Source of the DNA: Aurantiochytrium sp. KH105
Lineage: Eukaryota; Sar; Bigyra; Thraustochytrida; Thraustochytriidae
Length of the DNA: 64,000 nt
Assembly: GCA_003116975.1 (NCBI GenBank)
Contig: BGKB01000117.1
Location: 122,436 to 186,435 of the forward strand
Reading direction: 5' to 3'
Shown here one piece after another: positions 9,026-17,935 of the stretch; position 1 is the first letter of the stretch, and each line of letters starts with the position of its first letter. Made by a program: the position numbers and the translations under genes. The notes under the pieces are model-generated. The model did not search any database and was not told where the DNA came from. It was given only the letters and a program-made list of their open reading frames with translations.

Positions 9026-11332
9026 CTCGGCACGTCTTGGTCGCGTCAACGCTCGGTGGGTCTACGTCGTGTCAGTCAGTTTGGTAGCCAACAAGCCAGC
9101 CAGCAAGCCAGCCAGCAAGGAAAGCGAGCGCGAGTCGCCGCGCCGGTGGACAGCCTGGTTTGCTTGCTCCCTTGCTTGCTTTCGACCTCTGCTCGGGCAG
9201 CCGAGTCGCGGTGTCGCGCCTTCAGCCAGGTGGAAAGTACTTTTGACGCAACGAAACGCCACGCTTCGACTGCCGCGCTCGAGTTAGTTTGGCTCGTGAG
9301 ATTTCGCGTGGCTTGGCGTGGCGCGACCCGAGTCGACCTGCCCGCTGACCTTGCTCGCGTCCCTCCGCGTGCCGAGTCCCCCCTGCGCCCGCTCGCAAAT
9401 CGATTTGGGATTTGCTTGTTGCTTTGTTGCTTTCGAGTTGGGCGCGTCCATCTTTTCCTCTCTTCTTGTCGCTTCTTGTGTAGTTTATGCGAGCGCACGT
9501 GCACGTGCGAGATGAATACGGTCGAGATCGACAGAACGGGACGCGACCCGGCCGCCTCGTGAACATACCCCCGTCTTGAGTGAGCAAGGCGAGTCAAGCT
9601 TGCGGACTTCATCGTTATTTTCCTCCACTCCATCGATACAAAGCAGAAGCGAGACGTTGCGAAAGTTGTCGAGCCTGGAATCAGACCCCCGTGCGGCGCA
9701 GCTTGTCGTCATCATGTGCTGGAGGCAAACCCATCGACAAATGTTTACTACAACATAGGTTGAGAACGCGTATACCGACGAACAGTCGTGGAAGCAAGAC
9801 TCGGGGATGCGGCGACGCAAACCATGGGCTGAGCTGGGCAGCAGAGAATAGGGGTGGTATGAATAGTTGAAACGTAAAGGTGTTGGTGGAACGGAAGTCT
9901 GAGAACCAGTCTCCGAATCAAAAACCTTGGTCACGAGTATGAATTCCTGGTGTCTAGTACCAACGCATCTAGATAGCACAAGTAGTTTCACTTTTTAGAA
10001 TGAAATACCCGAGCATGAGTTGGTCGAGTCTGAGTCGGTCGAGACTTACAGCTAGTCGGTCTGGACAGTGTACCTTCCTCGAGAAAATCAATCAGCAACA
10101 TCGTATACTGAGATGGCCAGTCAACCATGAAAGACGTCAATCCCAGTATTTCTGTTGATCGTGCGTCTAGCGCTGCAGAGCTCATGGCCAGTCAACCATG
10201 AAAGACGTCAATCCCAGTATTTCTGTTGATCGTGCGTCTAGCGCTGCAGAGCTCGCAAGTGGCATGTCTTCGCGATGGGTAACTTTGCTCGGCCACTTGT
10301 GAACCCTCGTCTCTCCCGCGCCGGATTCTACCAACCCGTAAGTCTTCCTTTTCTATGCTAGCCAGCCAGCCAGACAGACGACATTCACCCTTCATCTTCG
10401 GTACGGGGAGTTCGAGTCCGAGTCTTCGCTTTACATCTTTGTCCTCAATTTGGACATCGCCAAGGACGTGTTCCACTTGGCATCAGACTCTGATCAGATT
10501 ATCTCGCGGTATACACGAGACACACGTATCTTATTCATCAACCATGATAGAACAAGTTCTCGAGAGAACCAGTCATCACGATGCAGACGGCTCAGGTTGA
10601 CGTTACGTCTCGCCCCCATCTCCTCGCTCGCAGCCCGTCGACGATTCTCGGCCGCCCCCGCCGTCGCCTCTGCGCATCTCCTCTCCATATCTCTCCCCAT
10701 CCCTCCGCGTCTCCCCCCACCTGAATCTCCCGCACCTCCCCCATCCCCATACCCACCACCTTTCCACAGCGCTCGCATTGAACCCTCCATCGACGCCCCC
10801 GCACCACCCACACCACGCCACAGTCGCTCAGGCCCCGCGTGCACGCGCGCCGGAGAATGCGCGCGCGCCCAGGCGCACGCCCTCGCGCCCTCGCTCGCTC
10901 GCTCGCTCCCTCCCTCCCTCGCTCGCCCTGCCGCTCGCGCCGCGCGGGGACCGCGGGCGCGGGCCGCGGGCGCGCGCGGCGTTGCCCGCTCGCGAGGTCC
11001 GGCCGGGCGCGTGGGCTCTGCGGGTCTGCATGCATGGATGGAGGGCAGATTGGCTCGATGCGCGGATAGTGGGCGACCAAGCAAGCGAGCAGAAGCGGGA
11101 AAGCAGAAGCGGAAAAGCAAACCCCAAAAGCCCAACCAGCCGAGCACGGTCGCAGCGCACGGCTTGCTTGCACGCACGGTCGCTCGCTCGCCCGGTCGCT
11201 CGCCCGCCCGCTTGCCCGCTCGCTCGCTTGCTCGCAGCGCCGGCGTCGCTGCGGCCCGTGTTTTTGGTGCGTGCGGCGCGAAGCTTGCTTGAGGCAGAGG
11301 TGGACGGAAGGCCTGCGGTCGCGAGGCGGACG
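9026..11332. other. 2.3-kb divergent intergenic/promoter region
   Basis: This separates the MMPL gene (-) from the two-exon gene at 11333 (+). Close to the MMPL start is an AAGCCAGCC-type tetranucleotide microsatellite (9086-9120). Bases 9560-10500 are of ordinary composition and carry a perfect 71-bp tandem duplication. Bases 10600-11330 are very GC-rich, with CTCG/CCTC/GCTC runs (for example 10885-10925 and 11165-11235). Open frames here are long on both strands but are only GC-rich shadows with no recognisable domain. Confidence 0.6.
10113..10254 (+). repeat. perfect 71-bp tandem duplication
   Basis: Copy 1 spans 10113-10183 and copy 2 spans 10184-10254, with no difference that I can see. 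Each copy starts ATGGCCAGTCAACC and ends GCAGAGCTC. It lies in the intergenic region, with no gene across it. The absence of divergence implies a very recent duplication, or an assembly artefact. Confidence 0.92.
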
Positions 11333-12273
11333 ATGGCGTGCTACTTGACGTTTGACGTGGCGAACTTGGGCACGCTGCACATGACGTGGAGCGAGGAGCC
11401 CATCGAGGGCGCGCTGGCAATGATGACGCCGGAGAACCCGGTGCCCAAGTTCAAGTTCCGACAGAACGGCGGGCGCTCCGAGATCATTCGCAGAATTCGC
11501 GAGGATAAGCGCACTCTCTTCCGCGGATGGTGCGACTTTGTCAAGACGGGGCGTGACTTGCACGGAACCTTCGAGATCCTCGATACCGAACACGAAGCTG
11601 CGCAGATCCATGTCACCTTCAACACCTTTGGGGATCTTCTTCCCGTGCTTGCTGGAGAAGAGTATCATGTCTATGACCACAGTGCCGTCGCTGTCACGCA
11701 CCGTGAGAACAAAGCCTTTAACTCGGTCAAGACCATGAATCCTGCACAGGTAAGTCTTGTTGTCATCTAAGAGAAGGTTGGGTTGCGCGGTGCTGCCATT
11801 GCCTCCTATCATTGGCCGTGTGTTTCCGTGTCATGATGCTGTGCTGCTATGCTCTCTCCCGTTTGTGTAATAATTCTGGCATGTCCCGATAAATTGCGGT
11901 GTTGGCATTATTTGCAAAGGTCAAAGCTTCGAACAACATTCCCGGAGTAGAGAATTTGTCATTCTCTCTGTGAAGAAGCTGGCTAGCCTTCTCGCATCCA
12001 AGAAGTCTGCTTTCTTGGAGTTGAAGAAGCTGGCGTCCTTGCAGGTGAAGAAGCTGGCATCTTCGATGAAAATTAACTGCTATCTTGGCCGCCGCATTCA
12101 TCGGGTACTAGCAATGAGTATGCGCACCGCATCCCTCAGGACCATCTCTGCAAAACCGACGCATATGATCACTCACTTTTTTTTACTCTCTTTCTCTCTA
12201 TCACGTTTCTTTTCGTATTTCACAGTTTCTCGATATTGGTCTCCGCGAAGGCTACTCGCTCTCGCTTCTCTAA
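11333..12273 (+). CDS. unrecognised 154-residue protein, two exons
   Basis: The coding sequence is inferred as join(11333..11749,12226..12273). Exon 1 starts at an ATG after a GC-rich leader and ends ...NPAQ at a strong donor CAG|GTAAGT. Reading through gives only five more codons before a stop. A pyrimidine-rich tract ending CACAG at 12225 is followed in phase by FLDIGLREGYSLSLL and a stop, which reads as a natural C-terminus. The product is acidic-to-neutral, predicted mostly beta, without signal peptide or TM segment. It contains FKFRQNGGRSEIIRRIREDK and an AGEEYHVYDHSAVAVTHREN segment. I do not recognise the family. The alternative acceptor at 12446 gives a shorter, less natural tail. Confidence 0.6.
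11750..12225 (+). other. 476-bp spliceosomal intron with internal GAAGAAGCTGGC repeats
   Basis: The intron begins GTAAGT and ends in a T-rich tract plus CACAG. Between 11970 and 12065 it holds three copies of a GAAGAAGCTGGC(A/G/T) element. These lie in an open frame starting at an ATG at 11970 and would give repeated Lys-Lys-Leu-Ala-Ser units, but that frame has no other support as coding. At 476 bp it is long compared with the 76- and 136-bp introns in the Roco gene at the right end. Confidence 0.6.
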
Positions 12274-13315
12274 TAACATGAGACTTTCTTTCCCTTTCCT
12301 TTCTTTTCTTTTACCGGCTGACCTTCTACATCTTCCTCGTCTTCATCTAATTTCCTCGTCACCATGGCTGCAAATGATTATTCTGTGTCTTTTGAATTCC
12401 GTTTTCTTGACTTGGCACGCTCTTGATACATACTCTATACCGCAGAGCAGTATTATCCCATGAGTGAGTGCGGAGTCCTCCGTGAGTGACTGTGAGTGCG
12501 AAGTCCTTTTACTAGCAATAAGCTCCAATTGGTACACACCTTTCCGTTCAACCGACACATGTGGCACTTGCTTCTATCTGCTTATGCTCGGCATAGCTCC
12601 TTCGGAGACCGGTCAGGTCACCGCCACAAGCGTGATAGATAAGTGAGCTAGGCCAGGCCTCTCGGATCTTGGCGACTGACCTGTACCACGGCGCTGCGGG
12701 CAGGCATCGCCAACCAGGCTCTGCGCCTTCCTTCTTTAGCTCCAACCTTTTTTCTATTTTCTTTTTTTCTTGATCCCACCTTATGCTCTTGATTGGTTCA
12801 ATTTGGCTTGCAAGGATTTGCTCTGCTCTCTCTCTTTCTCTCTCTCTCACCGCGAACACCTAAAGCAAACGAGTGGTTCACTACTGTTTTCAGCCTTCTT
12901 CCCAAAAGCTATTGTGCTTTCACAGTCCGCCAACAGCTCTTGGAAAAAGAACTGCAACGCACACGAGCAAAGTAATACGCGTGCAGAAACGTGCCCGGGA
13001 GGCTTTCCGAGCAAGGAAACGGATTTTCGCTTGGACCAATTGAATCGTTGCGCAAAAGTGAGCGCGTCGACTCGATCTTTCATTCTTGCATTAGCCAGCT
13101 GCCGGCCACTGGCGCCTTTGGCGCGGCAGCGGTGGCGGAGGCCGGCAGTGGCGGCGGCCGGCAGTGACAGCGCGCCTCGCGCGAAGAAAGGGGCGTGCCG
13201 TATCAGCGCACTGCGCTGGCAAAGACCGACCACTCAGAACTATAGCAACGACGCGTAGAAAGTGGAGCGCGTCAGGGCAAGCACCTTGACACACGTCAGC
13301 AACAAAGGGGCGAAA
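12274..13315. other. intergenic region upstream of the channel gene
   Basis: The region is T/C-rich (12280-12450 and 12735-12860, including a CTCTCTCT run near 12820-12850). A small palindromic GC-rich element sits around 13090-13160 (GCCGGCCACTGGCGCC... and CCGGCAGTGGCGGCGGCCGGCAGTG). No convincing gene was seen. Confidence 0.55.
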
Positions 13316-15964
13316 ATGTCGGATAACGAGCTTTCGATCTCGTCGCCTTCGACGGCGTCGCGCAAAACGAGCTTGCCCGTGCAGACGCTCTCGGGATCAC
13401 AGAGCGCAGACGGCCGGAGGCGCTCCAAAAACGTCTCCAACGATGAAACGCAGCGGATGCTGCTCCAGTCCTTCGGCGATGATTCACCACCGCCTTCAGA
13501 CAAAGCTTCCGCTGGCAATACCAGAGCTCCTGCTGCCGAGACGCCTGCAGATGACGCCAAAGATGCAGTCGAACCCAGGGTCCGTAAAAACTCGACGGGC
13601 GCATTGAGCAGGTTTTCCGCAGATAGCGCCTGGCAGTCCGGAAGATTAAGACCATCGCTGCGCCCTTTTCTGCGTAAACTGCGATCGAGCGTGGAGCTCG
13701 TGGGCCAGGAAAATGAAACAAAACAGCGGTTCTATGGCTCGCCAAGTATGCACAAAGGGGCCTTTTACCACATGGAATCAGAAAAGCGAAGAGGAGACAT
13801 GAGCGGCATCTTCAAGTCCTTTACCTCCTCAAGAGCAAGCGAAAGGTCAGCGTCCGATGCTCTCGAAGAAAGCCCCTCGCGAAGAAGGCACTCGTCCGTG
13901 CGACCATCCGCACCGGCGCGAAACATTGAAGCGAGCAAGATGGAGTGCTTGAACGACCTCGGACTTTGGGACTCCTTTTATCGCGCTGACTCACAGGGAA
14001 AGACGCACATTGGTAATCCTGCCGTCTTTCAGCTCTTGGCTGGAGATCGCCATGCGCAGTACCGAACAACGTACGACCGGGCTCTGGGAAAGAACATAGA
14101 GTCCTTGCCTCCGAAAGAAGAGGGCGTGCGACGCAGTGCAGCTAATACAAGTACCGCCAAGGTCGCTCCTGAAGAGGCCCTTGCCCGTACACACCAAAAC
14201 AACAAGAGCCGTAACGATGAGAAAAGGGGAAGCAACACACATTCCTGGCTCGACGGCCTTCGTTTCGTGGGGTACCTTTGCATGCAAGTGCTCTTTGTCG
14301 AAGTCATTCTGCCACATTACCGTTTTCAGCGCATCTGGGAGCTCTGGATCGTTGTGTGCGTGCTCTGGAACGCCGTCTTGTTGCCCTACCACCTTGCCTT
14401 TGCCCCAAATCCGAACGACCAGAGCGAGACGGTATCGACCATTGATGGCGTCATCGACATCTGTTTCATCATCGACCTTTTCCTCAACTTTGCGACCGCA
14501 TACGTGGACGACTGGGGCACGCTCATCACCGATCGTCGAGAGATCGGGCGCTCGTACCTAAGTCATTGGTTCTGGGTTGATCTGCCCGCGACCCTTCCTT
14601 TTGAGCTTTTTGTTCCCCCGTCTGAAGCGACGGCCATTAACATGGTCAAATGTATCCGGCTCATTCGCATTACCAAGATTTTCAAGTTCCTAGAGCGTTT
14701 CCGCTTTGCCAACTCGGCGCGCATCATGCGACTTTTTGCTTCGCTCATGCTTGTTTGCCATTGGATCGGCTGTCTCTGGTTCTTCATTGGAGTCAACACG
14801 TCCACGCCATGCGAGTCTTGGGCAGACTATTTTGATCCCACATTGCACGACGTGCGCATCAATGGAACGTGGGTGTTTCTAGACGGACCCTACCCAGAAG
14901 GCCAGACGGCATATTGCTCGTGGCTCTCACTGCACCGCCTTGGGACGGACGAAGCGCCGGTGACGAGCAAGTACCTCAAGTCTGTGTACTGGTCGGTGAC
15001 GACCATCACGTCGGTCGGTTATGGCGACGTGGTTCCAATCACCGACGCGGAGACACTATTTACCATTGCGAATATGCTACTTGGCGCGGCAATTTACGCG
15101 ATGATTTTTAGTAACTTTGTGTCGTACATTGCGCGTATGGACCAGTCGTCCACAAAGTACTCTGAAAAGATGGAGGATATTCGCGAACAGATGCGCTACC
15201 TTCGTCTACCCACGCAGATTCGCACTCGCGTAGAGCAGTACTTTGAGTACGTCTGGCTTTGTCACAAGGGCCTTTTGGACCGTAGCAACTACTTTTATGA
15301 TGAACTCCCACTTCCGCTGCATCTCGAGTGCGCCGAATTTTTGCACCTCAAAACGCTCGAGGCCAATCCACTGTTCAAAACGTGCTCGCGAAGCTTTTTA
15401 CGAGGTATGGCCTTGCGACTTAAACCGCAATTGGTCGTTCCTGGTGAGTACGTCGTCAACAAAGGTGATGCCGCCACGGCAATCTTTTTTGTCGCTCGAG
15501 GCGAGCTCGAAGTACTCACCGATTTTCAGGGTCACCAGCTCGGCTGCCTTGAGGCAGGCGACTATTTTGGCGATATCGGTGTTCTTACGAGAACCAAACG
15601 CACCGCCTCAATTCGGGCTCTTTCCTTTTGCGACTTGCACTACCTCGCTGCTGACGATCTGCGCGAGCTTCTCCTCGTGTACGAAAAGGATGCAGACATG
15701 GTTTCGAGGAATGCGCTTGAGTTTGTGCGCATTTTTGCCGACACGCAAAAGGATAACATGGCCTCAGACCACGACCGGGCCATTCTCGAGAGGGTTAAAA
15801 CGGGTCTCCAGGACCCTAGAATTGCTGCAAGCCCGAGCGCTCCAGCGCTCCGAGCTATCTTTCCCGAAGACGATCCAGAGAAGGACGAAGGCATTGCCAG
15901 CGCGAGCCGTCCAAAGCGTACGCAGATTGTCAACCCAGTTGGTGGTCGAAAATCTGACGCGTAA
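13316..15964 (+). CDS. HCN/CNG-type cyclic-nucleotide-regulated cation channel
   Basis: The 882-residue protein has a long disordered Ser/Arg-rich N-terminus (about 300 residues) and then a six-helix voltage-gated channel core. S4 is recognisable as MVKCIRLIRITKIFKFLERF, with basic residues every third or fourth position. The pore contains TTITSVGYGDVVP (about residue 560-570), a potassium-type GYGD filter. The C-linker (MEDIREQMRYLRLPTQIRTR) leads to a cyclic-nucleotide-binding domain at about residues 700-800. Its phosphate-binding cassette FGDIGVLTRTKRTASIRA closely follows the animal HCN pattern, keeping the acidic residue and the Arg that grips the cyclic phosphate. Plasma-membrane or ciliary cation conductance gated by voltage and cNMP is inferred. 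The first ATG (13316) was used; the frame is open from a GTG at 13262. Confidence 0.92.
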   Translation: MSDNELSISSPSTASRKTSLPVQTLSGSQSADGRRRSKNVSNDETQRMLLQSFGDDSPPPSDKASAGNTRAPAAETPADDAKDAVEPRVRKNSTGALSRFSADSAWQSGRLRPSLRPFLRKLRSSVELVGQENETKQRFYGSPSMHKGAFYHMESEKRRGDMSGIFKSFTSSRASERSASDALEESPSRRRHSSVRPSAPARNIEASKMECLNDLGLWDSFYRADSQGKTHIGNPAVFQLLAGDRHAQYRTTYDRALGKNIESLPPKEEGVRRSAANTSTAKVAPEEALARTHQNNKSRNDEKRGSNTHSWLDGLRFVGYLCMQVLFVEVILPHYRFQRIWELWIVVCVLWNAVLLPYHLAFAPNPNDQSETVSTIDGVIDICFIIDLFLNFATAYVDDWGTLITDRREIGRSYLSHWFWVDLPATLPFELFVPPSEATAINMVKCIRLIRITKIFKFLERFRFANSARIMRLFASLMLVCHWIGCLWFFIGVNTSTPCESWADYFDPTLHDVRINGTWVFLDGPYPEGQTAYCSWLSLHRLGTDEAPVTSKYLKSVYWSVTTITSVGYGDVVPITDAETLFTIANMLLGAAIYAMIFSNFVSYIARMDQSSTKYSEKMEDIREQMRYLRLPTQIRTRVEQYFEYVWLCHKGLLDRSNYFYDELPLPLHLECAEFLHLKTLEANPLFKTCSRSFLRGMALRLKPQLVVPGEYVVNKGDAATAIFFVARGELEVLTDFQGHQLGCLEAGDYFGDIGVLTRTKRTASIRALSFCDLHYLAADDLRELLLVYEKDADMVSRNALEFVRIFADTQKDNMASDHDRAILERVKTGLQDPRIAASPSAPALRAIFPEDDPEKDEGIASASRPKRTQIVNPVGGRKSDA

Positions 15965-16459
15965 GAGGCGCTGGGCTCGCCAAGAAAAGAAAGAAGCAAG
16001 TCCGTTTTCTTTCCGGCGTCCAATCAACCGTGCGTGTGTGCGTGCGTGTGCGCACGAAAAACAAATTCATCTGACTGTATAACCATATGGAATTATCAAC
16101 GATATTCTGCCTGATTCACATGTGTACGTAGCAGTGATGGGTCTTACAATTCATGGAAAAGAAATGTAATGCGCTTCAACGCACTCTGATGCAATTTAAA
16201 ATGCACTTTAATGCAATGCAATAGACCTACCGATAGACAGACCTCTCGAGTGCCTTTTCTTGGCGACCTTTCCTGAGGGGTACTAGTTCCGGGACGTCCA
16301 AATACGATGATTAAGAGAGCAAGATTCCACTTTTACAAAGTTCTTTCTTGACTTAACTGTCCTATGTGCCTGGTAAAGAGCAAATATCTCTCTTTGCACA
16401 TGATACTACGCGCGATCAAAGTCTCGAGCCTTCTCTCGTCTGATTTCACGCTGGACACA
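15965..16459. other. convergent intergenic region (two 3' ends)
   Basis: An AT-richer spacer between the channel (+) and QPRT (-) stops. It includes a cluster of AATGCA/ATGCAATT-type short repeats at 16165-16225. It presumably holds both 3' UTRs. No gene was seen. Confidence 0.55.
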
Positions 16460-17434
16460 CTACATTGATGAGTCTGCCTGAGCCTCAGCTTGGCCAGGCT
16501 GAGAAGGTGCTGACGCATCCTCTTTCTCAGCGCGCTGAATCTTAAGACTGAGGTCAAGACACGAGTAGCCTTGCGTGAGCTTGCCCATGCTAAGAACGTC
16601 GACGTCCTTGGAAAAGAAGGTGGCCGCGGTGTCTTCCGTAATGCCTCCGCTTGCCTCGATAATAACGTGCGGGTACTTGGCTTTGAGCTTGGCGGCGTCT
16701 TGCTTAAGCGCCGAAGGTTCGTAGTTATCAAGCATGACAACCTCGGCGCCCGCAGCGCAAGCTTCGAGCGCGGCATCGAGGCTCTGGCACTCTACTTCGA
16801 TCTTGGCCGAAAAGCCCGCTGCCGCGCGCGCCTTTTCGACCGCCTTGGTGATGTTTCCCACACTCCAGATATGGTTGTCCTTGAGCATGACCATTTGCGA
16901 AAGCGTCATGCGGTGGGTGCTGCAGCCACCGACGAGAACGGCGTACTTTTCCACAAGCGAAAAGCCTGGCGTCGTCTTGCGCGTGGCCGCCACCTGGCCG
17001 TGCCACTGGTGCTCGGCCTTGATACGCGACATGGTGCGAGCCGCCGTTGCGATGCCGCTGGCACGCGTCATGATGTTCAAAATCGTCCTCTCCGCGAGCA
17101 GAATGCGTCGCACAGGGCCGCGCATTTTCGCGAGGACGCGCTTCTCCTGTGCAGCCTGCTCGGTGATCTCGTGTCCGTCCTCGACGAGCCACTCGGCTTC
17201 AATGCCCACCACATCGCAGACGGCTTGTGCAAACGGCCTGCCAGCAAGGATACCCGAGGTCTTTCCCAGGAGGTGCGCCTCCTGCGTCTCGTCGCCCACC
17301 ACGAAGCCGCCAACGTCAAAGTCCGGGGCGTCGGCCTCGAGCCATGTCCGCGCCAGCCGCTCCGCTGCGCCATGCTGCGGAAGCAGGCCGCAAAGCTCCG
17401 CCGCGAAAGCGCTGCTGTCAGGCGATCCGCTCAT
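16460..17434 (-). CDS. QPRT: nicotinate-nucleotide pyrophosphorylase (quinolinate phosphoribosyltransferase)
   Basis: The enzyme converts quinolinate and PRPP to nicotinate mononucleotide, CO2 and PPi, the entry step of de novo NAD synthesis. The 324-residue product is slightly longer than the usual ~290-300. It shows the whole family signature: RTILNIMTRASGIAT, then ATRKTTPG (about 150-157), VGGCSTHRMTLSQMVMLKDNH (about 168-188), IEVEC (about 212-216) and EASGGIT (about 260-266) in the type-II PRTase barrel. Residues expected to bind quinolinate and PRPP (Arg-Lys of RKTTPG, His-Arg, Lys of KDNH) are all present. The ATG at 17434 fits the family N-terminus; the 34 extra upstream codons are Arg-rich and not conserved. 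An Ala/Glu/Gln-rich tail extends beyond the family C-terminus. Probably cytosolic. Confidence 0.95.
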   Translation of the reverse strand: MSGSPDSSAFAAELCGLLPQHGAAERLARTWLEADAPDFDVGGFVVGDETQEAHLLGKTSGILAGRPFAQAVCDVVGIEAEWLVEDGHEITEQAAQEKRVLAKMRGPVRRILLAERTILNIMTRASGIATAARTMSRIKAEHQWHGQVAATRKTTPGFSLVEKYAVLVGGCSTHRMTLSQMVMLKDNHIWSVGNITKAVEKARAAAGFSAKIEVECQSLDAALEACAAGAEVVMLDNYEPSALKQDAAKLKAKYPHVIIEASGGITEDTAATFFSKDVDVLSMGKLTQGYSCLDLSLKIQRAEKEDASAPSQPGQAEAQADSSM

Positions 17435-17935
17435 CGTCCTCTCGTCCACTCTGCCGCCCGCCTTGCTCGTGCGCGCGCCAAGCAGCGCCCTCGTACGTCG
17501 CGCTCGCGTGTAGTTGCTGTTCTGCTCCAGCTCCATTTCCAGCTTTCAGCGTATCTCACAATCCATCTCACTCTCAATACCAATGCTATCCACACCATTG
17601 CCAAGTTTAGGACCCAAGGCGATGCAGACGCACGCGGCGCGAAAATCTTGCGAATAGCTGGCCTTGCTCCCGAGTTAAGATCCACATTGATGTCATCTCT
17701 TTGGAGACTATGTCATACGACACGATGATCTTGTGTCCGTTCATTTCTACGAGAACGTCTTCTTTAGGCTTTGCGGCGAATGCTGATACTGAGGCACGAA
17801 GAGAATGGCCAAAGATCTCTTTGACGCCAGGTCGAAAGCAAGTCAAGAGAAAATCAAAGGTCTTGCCACGCGTCACGATACAATAAATGCAATCAGAAAT
17901 ACTATTTTTGTGGAGACGAGAGAATGGGACGAAGG
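17435..17935. other. intergenic region between QPRT start and glutaredoxin-DUF547 stop
   Basis: The two neighbouring genes run in the same (-) direction, so this holds the promoter of QPRT and the 3' end of the upstream gene. An open frame at 17607-17876 (-) has no ATG near its start and no recognised domain, and is not called. Confidence 0.5.

Noticed and set aside
12440-12480. Alternative splice acceptor (CCGCAG at about 12446) for the two-exon gene
   Set aside because: It yields a very short or unnatural C-terminus; the acceptor at 12225 continues the frame with a protein-like ending.
17607-17876. 89-residue minus-strand frame between QPRT and glutaredoxin-DUF547
   Set aside because: No ATG at its start, and it lies in the 3' region of the upstream gene; no recognisable domain.
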